This document shows positions 16,056 through 23,746 of a DNA stretch of 64,000 bases, one piece after another; the stretch's first letter is position 1; the number at the start of each line of letters is the position of its first letter. The DNA lies in contig NZ_JAZGJP010000010.1 in assembly GCF_036408795.1 (NCBI RefSeq), positions 1 to 64,000 of the forward strand. The letters run 5' to 3'. The notes beneath the pieces were generated by a model. That model was not told the DNA's origin, did not search any database, and was given only the letters and a program-made list of their open reading frames with translations. Made by a program: the position numbers and the translations under genes. This DNA is from Olsenella_L kribbiana. GTDB taxonomy: Bacteria; Actinomycetota; Coriobacteriia; Coriobacteriales; Atopobiaceae.

Positions 16056-16583
16056 CTACTTCTTGAAGCTGATGACCGGCTCGCCTGCCTTGACCGGACC
16101 CTCGTGCGTGAACTCGACGGAAGCAAGATCGTCGGTGTTCGTGAGAGCCATGATAACGACAGTGTCATGGCCAGCAGCCTTGATCTTGTCCTTGGAGAAG
16201 GAAAGCAGGGGCTCGCCTGCCTTCACATGAGCGCCCTTCTCGCCGTAGACCTTGAAGCCCTCGCCCTTCATCTCGACCGTGTCGACGCCGACATGGATGA
16301 GGACCTCTGCTCCGTCATCGCCCTGGATGCCAAGAGCATGGTAGTTCGGGGCACCTGCTGCCGTAAGGGTGCCGGAGACCGGTGCATAGACGCACTCGCC
16401 CTCAGGCTCGATGCCGCAGCCCTTGCCCATAGCGCCGGAGCTGAAGACCGGGTCGGACACATCCTCGAGCTTGACGGCCTTGCCGGTGACCGGAGCAAGA
16501 ACGGTGCCTGCAGGCGCAGAGACGCCCAGCGCTTCAGGCTTGGCGGGCTTTGCCGCCTTCTTGAACTTGTCGAAGAATCCCAT
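16056..16583 (-). CDS. PTS glucose-type EIIA protein
   Basis: A 175-residue cytoplasmic EIIA of the glucose/beta-glucoside class. The phosphorylated His lies in EVLIHVGVDTVEMKGEGF; APVTGKAVKLEDVSDPVF and the closing VKAGEPVISF are family hallmarks. About 20 lysine- and alanine-rich residues at the N-terminus may form the membrane-binding helix. It receives phosphate from HPr and passes it to EIIB. It is the last gene of the licT-EIIBC-bgl-EIIA run and supplies the A domain missing from the EIIBC at 18182-19630. It could also serve the orphan EIIBC at 41310-42773. BglP-type transporters usually carry this domain fused. Confidence 0.92.
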   Translation of the reverse strand: MGFFDKFKKAAKPAKPEALGVSAPAGTVLAPVTGKAVKLEDVSDPVFSSGAMGKGCGIEPEGECVYAPVSGTLTAAGAPNYHALGIQGDDGAEVLIHVGVDTVEMKGEGFKVYGEKGAHVKAGEPLLSFSKDKIKAAGHDTVVIMALTNTDDLASVEFTHEGPVKAGEPVISFKK

Positions 16584-16644
16584 GATGCACTCCCTTGTAT
16601 CGCATATGCGCCGCAGGCTGCAGCGCCTCTTGCCGAAGGCACTC

Positions 16645-18096
16645 CTAGTTTAAGTCATTTCCATTCGTTGCGATGACCTTCTTGTACCAGAAGAAGGAAT
16701 CCTTGCGGGAGCGCGCAAGCGTGCCCTTCCCCTCGTTGTCCTTGTCCACATAGATGAAGCCATAGCGCTTCTTCATCTCGCCGGTCGAGGCGCTCACCAG
16801 GTCGATGCAGCCCCACATCGTGTAGCCCATGAGGTCGACGCCGTGCTCGATGGCCTTCTCCATCTCCTGGATGTGGGTCCTGAGATAGTCGATGCGGTAC
16901 GTATCGTGGATGGAGCCATCCGGCTCCACCTTGTCGACGGCGCCGAGGCCGTTCTCGACAATCATGAGCGGTACCTGGTAGCGGTCATAGACGCACTCGA
17001 GATAGTAGCGCAGACCCTCCGGATCGATGGCCCAGCCCCAGTCGGACTTCTTGAGGTAGGGGTTGCCGGCGCCGCCGAAGATGTTGCCGCCCTCCCTGGC
17101 CGTCTTCTCCGTCGAGGTCGTGGAGCTCATGTAGTAGCTGAAGGCGTAGAAGTCGACCGTGCCCGCCTTCAGGATGTCGGCGTCCTTTAGGGCAAGATCA
17201 AAAAGATCGACCCCTTCCTTCTTCCAGAGCTCCGGTGCCCAGCAGGGATAGCTGCCCCTCACCTGGACATCGCCGCAGTAGAAGTTGCTCCTGTCCATCG
17301 CATCGTGCGCCGCGAGCACATCGTCCGGATTGCAGGTATAGGCATAGTTCGCACTGCCTGCGATCATGCAGCCGACCTTGTTCTCAGGATCGATCTCATG
17401 CGCTGCGAGCACGGCCTTCGCGGATGCCACGAACTGGTTGTGGAGGCCCTCGTAGCGCTTCTGCGGATCGTCCCACGGACAGTCGGCGAAGTTCACGTCC
17501 CAGTCATGATCAGGAAGGATGCCGAGTCCCATGATGTTGCCGAAGCCGCCCATCATCGCGCAGTTGATCTCGTTGAACGTGAGCCAGTAGCGCACAAGGC
17601 CCTTGTACTCGGTGAAGCAGGTCTTCGCATAGTTCACGAAGAAATCGGTGAGCTTCCTGTTCGACCAGCCGCCGTACTCATGGGAAAGGGCAAGCGGCAG
17701 CTCATAGTGCGACAGCGTCACCATGGGCTCGATGCCGTGCTTTCGGCACTCTTCAAAGACGCTCTTGTAGAAGGCGACGCCTTCGGGATTGGGCTTCTCC
17801 TCGTCGCCACGCGGGAAGAGTCGCGCCCAGTTGATGGACATACGGTAGCACTTGAAGCCCATCTCGCCGAAGAGCGCGATGTCTTCCTTGTAGTGGTGGT
17901 AGAAGTCCACTGCCTCGTGGCTTGGATAGAAGACGCCCGGCTTCACGCCTGCCGGCGTGACCGTGCGTGGCGTCGAGACCGTACCGCCGGTCATGATGTC
18001 AGGGACATTGAGGCCCTTGCCTCCCTCGAGGTAGCCGCCCTCGACCTGGTTGGCTGCAGTCGCGCCGCCCCAGAGAAAGTTCTTCGGAAATGCCAT
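16645..18096 (-). CDS. 6-phospho-beta-glucosidase (GH1)
   Basis: A glycoside hydrolase family 1 enzyme of 483 residues that splits PTS-imported phospho-beta-glucosides (cellobiose, salicin, arbutin type) into glucose 6-phosphate and aglycone or glucose. It begins FPKNFLWGGATAANQVEGG; the acid/base Glu is in LTFNEINCAMMGG and the nucleophile Glu in LMIVENGLGAVD. SRKDSFFWYKKVI near the end is the usual GH1 C-terminus. Gene order after the EIIBC supports a phosphorylated substrate. A hairpin at 18114-18141 separates it from the EIIBC gene and may tune expression. The ATG has AAAGGGG about eight bases upstream. Confidence 0.93.
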   Translation of the reverse strand: MAFPKNFLWGGATAANQVEGGYLEGGKGLNVPDIMTGGTVSTPRTVTPAGVKPGVFYPSHEAVDFYHHYKEDIALFGEMGFKCYRMSINWARLFPRGDEEKPNPEGVAFYKSVFEECRKHGIEPMVTLSHYELPLALSHEYGGWSNRKLTDFFVNYAKTCFTEYKGLVRYWLTFNEINCAMMGGFGNIMGLGILPDHDWDVNFADCPWDDPQKRYEGLHNQFVASAKAVLAAHEIDPENKVGCMIAGSANYAYTCNPDDVLAAHDAMDRSNFYCGDVQVRGSYPCWAPELWKKEGVDLFDLALKDADILKAGTVDFYAFSYYMSSTTSTEKTAREGGNIFGGAGNPYLKKSDWGWAIDPEGLRYYLECVYDRYQVPLMIVENGLGAVDKVEPDGSIHDTYRIDYLRTHIQEMEKAIEHGVDLMGYTMWGCIDLVSASTGEMKKRYGFIYVDKDNEGKGTLARSRKDSFFWYKKVIATNGNDLN

Positions 18097-18113
18097 CTCT
18101 TCCCCTTTCCAAA

Positions 18114-18141
18114 GGAGGGGCCTGGATGACCAGACCCCTCC
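18114..18141 (-). promoter_or_regulatory. Intercistronic hairpin before the GH1 gene
   Basis: GGAGGGG/CCCCTCC and inner CTGG/CCAG pair around an ATGA loop between the EIIBC stop and the glucosidase start. There is no T-run, so a stabilising or processing element is more likely than a terminator. Confidence 0.5.
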
Positions 18142-18181
18142 GATTCAGCTATCAGATGATGAACGCGTACGCCCTGCGAAG

Positions 18182-19630
18182 CTATGCCTTGGAAGCTTCG
18201 GGCTTGTAGGACGCAAACTCGAGGGCAAATCCCACGATCGCGGATGCAACCGAGGCAACGATGGCCCAGATCATGTAGGTCACGCCCATGGTGCCGGAAG
18301 GATCGATGTAGGAGAGCCAGTTGAAGACGCCGAGGCCGCCGGAGATGTAGACGACAGCACCCGAGATGCCGATGATGAGGCCGCCCACAGCAGAGCCGAT
18401 GCAGGCATTCACGAAGGCACGCTTGTCGGGAAGCGCGACGCCGTAGATAGCCGGCTCGGTAACGCCGAAGAAGAAGGCAGAGATCATGGCAGGAAGCGCG
18501 ATCTCGCGGAAGTTCTCGTCCCTGTTCTTGAGATACATCGCAAAGACGACGGCGCCGAGCGAGAAGGAGTGGCCGATCACGGAAGCAAGGATGAAGTCAT
18601 GGCCGAGCGTCGTGAGGTTGACCAGGGCGATAGGCACGAGCGACCAGTGGAAGCCGAAGATGACAAGGACCATCCAGAAGGCGGAGACCACAACGCAGCC
18701 GACAATCGAGCCGACGACCGGAAGGCCGAAGATCAGCTGGAAGAAGGCGGAGAGCAGGTTCGTGAGCAGGGTAGCGACCGGGCCAATCACCAGATAGCCT
18801 GCGACGACCGAGACGGTGACGACGATGAGCGGCGTGAAGAACATCTTGAGGGAGGCAGGCATCCACTTCTTGACCCAGTGCTCGACCACAGAGCCGAACC
18901 AGACCATCAGAAGGATCGGGATGACCGACGACGTGTAGCCAGAGGCCGGCATGATGATTGGCAGGCCGAAGAAGGTGGCGTACCAGGAGAAGGTACCGAA
19001 GACGCCGAGGTCGACCGAACCCAGGATCTCGCCCTTCGTGAGCGCGACCATCGTCGGATAGACGAGCGCGAAGGCGATGGCAAGGCCATTGAACTCGTTC
19101 ATCTTGAACTTCTTGGCGGCCGTGTAGCCAAGGACGACCGGCAGGAAGTAGAACATGCCGTCAGCCACGGTATAGAGCAGCGTATAGGCACCCGAGGTCG
19201 CAAAGGCCGGGGCGAAGGCCGTGCAGCAGGCAAGGATGCCCTTCATGATGCCGGCAGCGGCGAAGGTGCCGAGCATCGGCGCGAAGATGCCGGAGATCAG
19301 GTCGACAATCACTGACAGGACCGTCTTCTCTTCGCCTTCCCCATCGTCGTCGACAGCGACTTCGCCGGCGCCGGTCAGGCCCGAGATCTTGAGGAATGCA
19401 TCGTAGACATCCTCGACCTTGTTGCCGAGGACGACCTGGTACTGGCCGTTGGCATTCATGACCTTGATGACGCCCGGAAGCTTCTCGATGACATCGGTCT
19501 GGGCCTTGTCCACATCCTTGAGCTTGAGGCGCAAGCGCGTGATGCAGTGCGCGACAGAGCGGATGTTGTCCTTCCCTCCTACGTTCTCCAGGATCTGTTC
19601 GGCCAGATAGTCGTACTTTCCTTCTGCCAT
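18182..19630 (-). CDS. Beta-glucoside PTS EIIBC transporter
   Basis: A 482-residue membrane permease. EIIB (about 1-85) carries the phospho-Cys in SVAHCITRLRLKLKD and QYQVVLGNKVEDVY; EIIC (about 105-470) has ten or so hydrophobic segments and the GVTEPAIYGVALP signature of the glucose/sucrose/beta-glucoside superfamily. There is no EIIA domain; that is a separate gene at 16056-16583. The ATG at 19630 is chosen because AAGGAGG lies five bases upstream and homology starts there. It sits between the antiterminator gene licT and the phospho-beta-glucosidase gene, which indicates aryl- or alkyl-beta-glucosides or cellobiose as substrate. Confidence 0.93.
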   Translation of the reverse strand: MAEGKYDYLAEQILENVGGKDNIRSVAHCITRLRLKLKDVDKAQTDVIEKLPGVIKVMNANGQYQVVLGNKVEDVYDAFLKISGLTGAGEVAVDDDGEGEEKTVLSVIVDLISGIFAPMLGTFAAAGIMKGILACCTAFAPAFATSGAYTLLYTVADGMFYFLPVVLGYTAAKKFKMNEFNGLAIAFALVYPTMVALTKGEILGSVDLGVFGTFSWYATFFGLPIIMPASGYTSSVIPILLMVWFGSVVEHWVKKWMPASLKMFFTPLIVVTVSVVAGYLVIGPVATLLTNLLSAFFQLIFGLPVVGSIVGCVVVSAFWMVLVIFGFHWSLVPIALVNLTTLGHDFILASVIGHSFSLGAVVFAMYLKNRDENFREIALPAMISAFFFGVTEPAIYGVALPDKRAFVNACIGSAVGGLIIGISGAVVYISGGLGVFNWLSYIDPSGTMGVTYMIWAIVASVASAIVGFALEFASYKPEASKA

Positions 19631-19705
19631 TGGTTCCTCCTTAAGACCTTTGGCTTCCCCCATAGGGCTCTATCAGGACGCGTCCTCCCACGTCCGGATA
19701 TGCGG

Positions 19706-20545
19706 CTAGCGAGCCGTCACGAGACGGTTCACATGCATCATCAGATAGAGCAGCTCCTCATTCGAGCAGCTCCATCCGTAGGTATCAGCAAGGTATTGCT
19801 GTATCTTCTCGACACAGCTGTAGATATCCGGGAAATCCTCCGCCGCCTGTTCGAACAGCGAGCTGTTCTTGCTCTGTTCGCTCTCGCCGTGCGAGAGGCG
19901 GGCCACAAGGTAGCGGAAATGGCCGACGAAGCGGTTGTAGGCATAGGAGCGGCGATCGAGCGTGACGCCGAGCTCGCTCTCGATGATCTTGGTGACCTCT
20001 TTCATGATGCGGGCGGTCTCCATCACCAGGTCGATGCTCGAGGTGTCTCCCGCCCCGCCCATCTCGCCGTTCACGATATGCAGGGCAATCGAGCAGGCCT
20101 CGCTCTCCGGCAGGTCTGCATCCTCGACGCGGACATTGACCATAGCGACACCGGTGCGTCCGATCCTGAGCTCGTTCGGGTAGACGAATGCCACCTCGTT
20201 CTGGAGCGGATTCTGGACATCGATGCCTTCGCGGCGGCGCTCGATGGCAAACTGGATATGGTCTGCAAGGGTCACGACGAGATTGGGGTTGAGCTTGCAC
20301 TCAAGCTCCATCTTTGCAAGATCGACGATATCGGAGGCAGCCAGAAGCACATTGTCGGAAAGCCCGGCAAGCGTGCCTGCCATGCCTCTGCTCACATCGA
20401 AAAAGATACGCTGCACTTCGTCGGTGGGGGTGATGTCGTATAGCATGTGCTTGAAGCCGACGCCCTTGCCGAACACGACGACATCGCGGCCGGAATCATC
20501 GAAGCCGAGCGCTACGTTGTTGTTGATCTTCTTGACAAGGCGCAT
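19706..20545 (-). CDS. licT: BglG/LicT-family transcription antiterminator
   Basis: A 279-residue antiterminator. Residues 1-55 are the CAT RNA-binding domain (LVKKINNNVALGFDDSGRDVVVFGKGVGF); two PTS regulation domains follow, around 65-165 and 170-275, with conserved His-containing segments such as TLADHIQFAIERR and LLYLMMHVNRLV. When the sugar is present the protein binds a ribonucleic antiterminator (RAT) and prevents termination. A RAT overlapping a terminator lies immediately upstream of its own start, so it is autoregulated together with the operon. The Shine-Dalgarno GAAGGG lies in the 3' arm of that terminator. Confidence 0.93.
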   Translation of the reverse strand: MRLVKKINNNVALGFDDSGRDVVVFGKGVGFKHMLYDITPTDEVQRIFFDVSRGMAGTLAGLSDNVLLAASDIVDLAKMELECKLNPNLVVTLADHIQFAIERRREGIDVQNPLQNEVAFVYPNELRIGRTGVAMVNVRVEDADLPESEACSIALHIVNGEMGGAGDTSSIDLVMETARIMKEVTKIIESELGVTLDRRSYAYNRFVGHFRYLVARLSHGESEQSKNSSLFEQAAEDFPDIYSCVEKIQQYLADTYGWSCSNEELLYLMMHVNRLVTAR

Positions 20546-20554
20546 AAAAAAATA

Positions 20555-20638
20555 CCCTTCAGGCTTCTACGCGAGACGAGGACTTCGAGTCATGCCACAC
20601 TTCGCGCAAGTAATGCCTCAAGGGATGAGTAACAATCT
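20555..20638 (-). promoter_or_regulatory. RAT site overlapping an intrinsic terminator before licT
   Basis: On the minus strand the RAT reads GATTGTTACTCATCCC then TTGAGGCATTACTTG (about 20608-20638), close to the LicT/BglG consensus. Its second half, CCCTTGAGGC (20615-20624), can instead pair with GCCTGAAGGG (20555-20564) with one mismatch, followed at once by TATTTTTTT, making a terminator ending at the licT start codon. RAT folding and terminator folding exclude each other, the classic antitermination design. Confidence 0.85.
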
Positions 20639-20658
20639 TGCCATGTATGATTTTAGCA

Positions 20659-20692
20659 GAAGGACATCCACTGTTTCCAGCAGATGTCCTTC
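20659..20692 (-). terminator. Hairpin after the Fur-family gene
   Basis: GAAGGACATC (20659-20668) pairs perfectly with GATGTCCTTC (20683-20692). It lies 50 bases past the Fur-family stop and before the licT leader. The tails are only weakly T-rich. Confidence 0.6.
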
Positions 20693-20742
20693 ATTTTCCG
20701 TTCACCGACAGAATCGCTCCGTTCGACAGAGCAGAGCGGAGC

Positions 20743-21183
20743 CTACGCCGTGGCAGAAGCTTCCTTCTCTGCCTGCTCCTTCGCTGCGCATTCCGGGCAG
20801 AGGCCCTGGAAGATCGTGGCATGCGAATAGACAGTCCAGGGATAGCCCCCCTCCGCGAACGGACGCAGGTCGGCCGTTGCCTGGGCATCGAGCGTCTGGT
20901 CTTCATGGACGCCGACGTCCATGACCTTGCCGCAGCGGACGCAGATCACATGGGCGTGCTCATCCGTACGAAGGTCGAACCTCTCCCCGCCTGGCGCCTT
21001 GATCGAGAGAATGATGCCTTCGTCAGCCAGAAGGTGGAGATTGCGATAGACCGTGGCGCGGCTCAGATGCTCGTCGACCTTGTGCACCTCATCAAAGATC
21101 TGCTCAGCCGTCGGATGGTCGTGCCGGGAGCGCACCTCCTCGAGCACCAGCTGGCGCTGCCTCGTGTTTCTTCTCTCTGTCAT
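20743..21183 (-). CDS. Fur-family regulator (PerR-like)
   Basis: A 146-residue Fur-family protein. The N-terminal winged helix ends in LSRATVYRNLHLLADEGII; the metal-binding region shows DEHAHVICVRCGKVMD (regulatory His and first CxxC) and CPECAAKEQ (second CxxC, structural zinc). It is divergent from a reverse rubrerythrin gene, a classic PerR target in anaerobes, so peroxide sensing with Fe or Mn is the favoured role. Fur or Zur functions cannot be excluded without the operator. The protein ends in a Glu/Lys-rich tail. A hairpin follows the gene. Confidence 0.85.
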   Translation of the reverse strand: MTERRNTRQRQLVLEEVRSRHDHPTAEQIFDEVHKVDEHLSRATVYRNLHLLADEGIILSIKAPGGERFDLRTDEHAHVICVRCGKVMDVGVHEDQTLDAQATADLRPFAEGGYPWTVYSHATIFQGLCPECAAKEQAEKEASATA

Positions 21184-21256
21184 GCTTCCTCATTTCCTGG
21201 GTCCAGAGCACAGCGTCTGGGATCCGTAAAGCTTCGGAGAGTCGGGCAGAAAGTCC

Positions 21257-21284
21257 TTGACTTGCCGCTTCTCCTGTCTATCAT
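21257..21284 (+). promoter_or_regulatory. Probable promoter of the rubrerythrin gene
   Basis: TTGACT (21257-21262) and TATCAT (21279-21284) are 16 bases apart. TATCA at 21279 and TGATA at 21297-21301 form a short dyad around the likely transcription start, a candidate site for the divergent Fur-family regulator. The leader to the ATG is about 200 bases. Confidence 0.45.
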
Positions 21285-21301
21285 AATAACTGTTCCTGAT
21301 A

Positions 21302-21493
21302 AGAATGCAAGCACCCCTCTGGAACATGCTCGGCCATCGTAGCAGATGCATGCTGGTCAAATGTGTGTTTCATGCGGAGAAGCAGCTTCTCCATAAGACG
21401 CCTAAGGGAGACCCTTATGAGAGGCATTCCTGTTCGGGAACAGAAAGATCGGGACGGAAGCGCTGTCCCGGCAAAAGAGAGAGGAAATGCGCC
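21302..21493 (+). other. Long structured leader of the rubrerythrin gene
   Basis: No gene is visible in these 190 bases. Three small hairpins can be drawn: GGAGAAGC/GCTTCTCC near 21376-21392, CTAAGGG/CCCTTAT near 21403-21418, and CTGTTC/GAACAG near 21429-21443. None matches a riboswitch class I know. Confidence 0.4.
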
Positions 21494-22051
21494 ATGAAGT
21501 TTGTATGCCCCGTCTGCGGTTACGTGGAAGAGTTCGACGGCGACGAGCTGCCTGCCGACTACAAGTGCCCCCAGTGCGGCTGCCCCGGCTCCCGCTTCAC
21601 GAAGCAGGAGGGCGAGCTCACCTGGGCTGCCGAGCATGTCGTGGGCGTCGGCAAGGCTGAGGGCGTTCCTGAGGACATCATCGAGGACCTCCGTGCCAAC
21701 TTCAACGGCGAGTGCTCCGAGGTCGGCATGTATCTTGCAATGAGCCGCGTCGCAATGCGCGAGGGCTATCCCGAGATCGGCATGTACTATCGCCAGGCTG
21801 CCTTCGAGGAGGCAGATCATGCATCCCGCTTCGCCGAGCTCCTCGGCGAGGTCGTGACCGACTCCACCAAGAAGAACCTCGAGATGCGTGTCGAGGCCGA
21901 GAACGGCGCCACTGCCGGCAAGACGGATCTCGCAAAGCGTGCCAAGGCTGCAAACCTCGATGCAATCCATGACACGGTGCACGAGATGGCCCGCGACGAA
22001 GCCCGTCACGGCCGTGCCTTTGCTGGCCTCCTCAAGCGCTACTTCGGCTAG
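21494..22051 (+). CDS. Reverse rubrerythrin
   Basis: A 185-residue peroxide/oxygen-scavenging protein in which the rubredoxin domain is N-terminal, the reverse of ordinary rubrerythrin. Residues 4-40 hold the two iron-binding pairs CPVCGY and CPQCGC. Residues 55-185 are a four-helix ferritin-like domain with di-iron ligands in NFNGECSEVGMYL, FEEADHASRF and MARDEARHGRAF. It reduces hydrogen peroxide, and in clostridia also oxygen, with electrons from NADH via rubredoxin reductase. Divergent transcription from a Fur-family regulator fits oxidative-stress induction. AGAGGAAA precedes the ATG. A strong hairpin follows. Confidence 0.94.
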   Translation: MKFVCPVCGYVEEFDGDELPADYKCPQCGCPGSRFTKQEGELTWAAEHVVGVGKAEGVPEDIIEDLRANFNGECSEVGMYLAMSRVAMREGYPEIGMYYRQAAFEEADHASRFAELLGEVVTDSTKKNLEMRVEAENGATAGKTDLAKRAKAANLDAIHDTVHEMARDEARHGRAFAGLLKRYFG

Positions 22052-22075
22052 GCCACAACCTGCACTACCCTCTTC

Positions 22076-22106
22076 GGACAGGCCGGGATCCGCTCCCGGC
22101 CTGTCC
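22076..22106. terminator. Strong terminator after rubrerythrin
   Basis: Perfect 13-bp stem (22076-22088 with 22094-22106), five-base loop, then ACTTATATATG. It separates the convergent rubrerythrin and NlpC/P60-like genes. Confidence 0.75.
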
Positions 22107-22123
22107 ACTTATATATGTCTGCT

Positions 22124-22681
22124 TTAGAGCTCAGGCTTCACCCGGTCGAGCGCAAGATGGTCGAGCCAGCCCCAGCGCGGATCGTCCATGGCCCCATAGA
22201 TGGAAAGCCAGAGGGCAAGCGGCGCGCATCTGACCCTGTCATCGGCGCAGTCCAAGATCTTGCCGTCTCCGATGTAGAGGCCGATATGCCCATAGGTAAG
22301 CCCCTGAGCGCTGTAAGGGTGATGCTCCACCCCTACTGCCATGCCCACCTTGAGCTCTGCAAGATCGTCGAGCCCCAGGTACTTCCGGCAGAGCTCGAAC
22401 GCATCTCCGTCCACATGCCCATATCCGAGACGCACAAATGCTTCTTCGATCCAGGCAGCACAGGAGCACTCCCCTGTCCAGGGCGTTGCATAGGCAAGCT
22501 CGACCAGGCGCTTCTGCGGTGCTGCAGCATCGGCAAGCGCCTCAGGCCCAGGCCCTCCCTGCCTGATTGCCGACTTTCCGAAGACCGTTGTTATGCCATC
22601 GGTGCTGAGCATGTTCCGGCGCTTCAGCTCCTCAAGGATGCGCCGCTCCAGGCGCGCATCCATCTGGGGAAATGTCGACAT
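22124..22681 (-). CDS. NlpC/P60-like cysteine peptidase domain protein
   Basis: A 185-residue protein. GECSCAAWIEEAFVRLG around residue 70 has the Cys-x-x-(W/F) nucleophile helix, and TYGHIGLYIGDGKILDC about 60 residues later carries the catalytic His strand of the NlpC/P60 or CHAP fold. Such domains cut D-Glu-DAP type peptide links in peptidoglycan or related amides. No signal peptide or cell-wall-binding module is visible, so it may act in the cytoplasm or be released by lysis. It follows the HAD gene by eight bases on the same strand, probably as one transcript. The fold is moderately supported; the substrate is unknown. Confidence 0.65.
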   Translation of the reverse strand: MSTFPQMDARLERRILEELKRRNMLSTDGITTVFGKSAIRQGGPGPEALADAAAPQKRLVELAYATPWTGECSCAAWIEEAFVRLGYGHVDGDAFELCRKYLGLDDLAELKVGMAVGVEHHPYSAQGLTYGHIGLYIGDGKILDCADDRVRCAPLALWLSIYGAMDDPRWGWLDHLALDRVKPEL

Positions 22682-22689
22682 GTCTTAGT

Positions 22690-23541
22690 CTATTCCTGCA
22701 TGAAGGAAGGAAGCGTGCCTGCATCGGCGGCACGCGCGATATCTTCGAGCGCTGCTGCGACTGCATCATCCTTCGAGGGGCCGATATGCCAGCGTGCCGC
22801 CTCCCTGATCTCAGGAGCTGCATTGGCAACAGCCACGCCATTCGGCACGGCTTCGATCATCGAGAGGTCGTTTTCCGAATCGCCGAAGCAGACGACCTCG
22901 TCGAGCCCCACGCCCAGGGCTTCCGCGAGCGCACGTACGCTCGAGCCCTTGTCCCAGCCGGCAGGAGAGATATCGATGAGCGGCGCCTTGAGGCTTGGCA
23001 GCACGAAGCCGAGCTCAGGCACTTCCTGCTTCAGACGGTCTCTGAGCGCACACCTCTCCTCGTAGCTTCCCGATACATGGACATTGGCCTTGATGTAGCG
23101 GGCATGAGGGTCGAGCTTCGTCTCGACCCTGCCTGAGGACTCCGTGAAGATCGTCCTGTCCTGCCCGATCAGATCGGGCACGCCAGAATAGAGCGTAGCC
23201 CTTCCATCACCCTCCACATCGTAGATGGCAAGAGCGGCGTGCCCCGTCGCATCGAGGATCTCCTGCGTGTGCACGAGCGCCTCAAAAGGAAGCTCCTTCA
23301 CGCCGACCTCGCGTCCATCGAGATGGAGGATCTGGCCATTCGAGAAGGCGCCTGTCGCAAAGCAGGCCGCATCGTCTGCAAACATCCACCCCATGGCAGA
23401 GGGAATGCGTCCCGATACCGGCCCGAAATGGATGCCATGGTCGAGGAGTACATGAATCGCTTTCCTGGCACGTGCGGAAGCGCAGGGAGCGCCAACCGGG
23501 ATGAGCGTATCGTCGAGGTCCGTGAGGATGAGCTTGATCAC
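22690..23541 (-). CDS. HAD-superfamily Cof-type phosphatase
   Basis: A 283-residue sugar-phosphate phosphatase of the Cof subfamily. Motif I is LILTDLDDTLIPVG, with the nucleophile Asp; motif III is the Lys of GWDKGSSVRALAEALG; motif IV is CFGDSENDLSMIEAV. The C2 cap domain lies between motifs I and III. It likely removes phosphate from sugar phosphates, flavin or PLP precursors in the cytoplasm. The GTG at 23541 is chosen because homology starts there and GAAGAAGG lies upstream; the frame extends to 23778 without family similarity. It probably forms an operon with the NlpC/P60-like gene. Confidence 0.87.
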   Translation of the reverse strand: MIKLILTDLDDTLIPVGAPCASARARKAIHVLLDHGIHFGPVSGRIPSAMGWMFADDAACFATGAFSNGQILHLDGREVGVKELPFEALVHTQEILDATGHAALAIYDVEGDGRATLYSGVPDLIGQDRTIFTESSGRVETKLDPHARYIKANVHVSGSYEERCALRDRLKQEVPELGFVLPSLKAPLIDISPAGWDKGSSVRALAEALGVGLDEVVCFGDSENDLSMIEAVPNGVAVANAAPEIREAARWHIGPSKDDAVAAALEDIARAADAGTLPSFMQE

Positions 23542-23746
23542 AGACTGCCTTCTTCCGATGCATTTCTGAAGAGTTATGCGGGCTTCTATCATGGTAGCCG
23601 CCCACATCCTTAAAATGGGGCGAGAACAAGGAGATTGCGCGCACAGCCCACCTGCCTCGCAAACAGAGAACGTCTGCAGGGTATACAAACCTCCGAAATA
23701 TGGCTGCGCAGAGCTGCGCCCCGAAGAGAAAGGATTCAAGGAATCC

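Noticed and set aside
21257..21310. A canonical PerR or Fur box
   Set aside because: A short TATCA/TGATA dyad is there, but it does not fit the 7-1-7 Fur-family consensus well enough to name.
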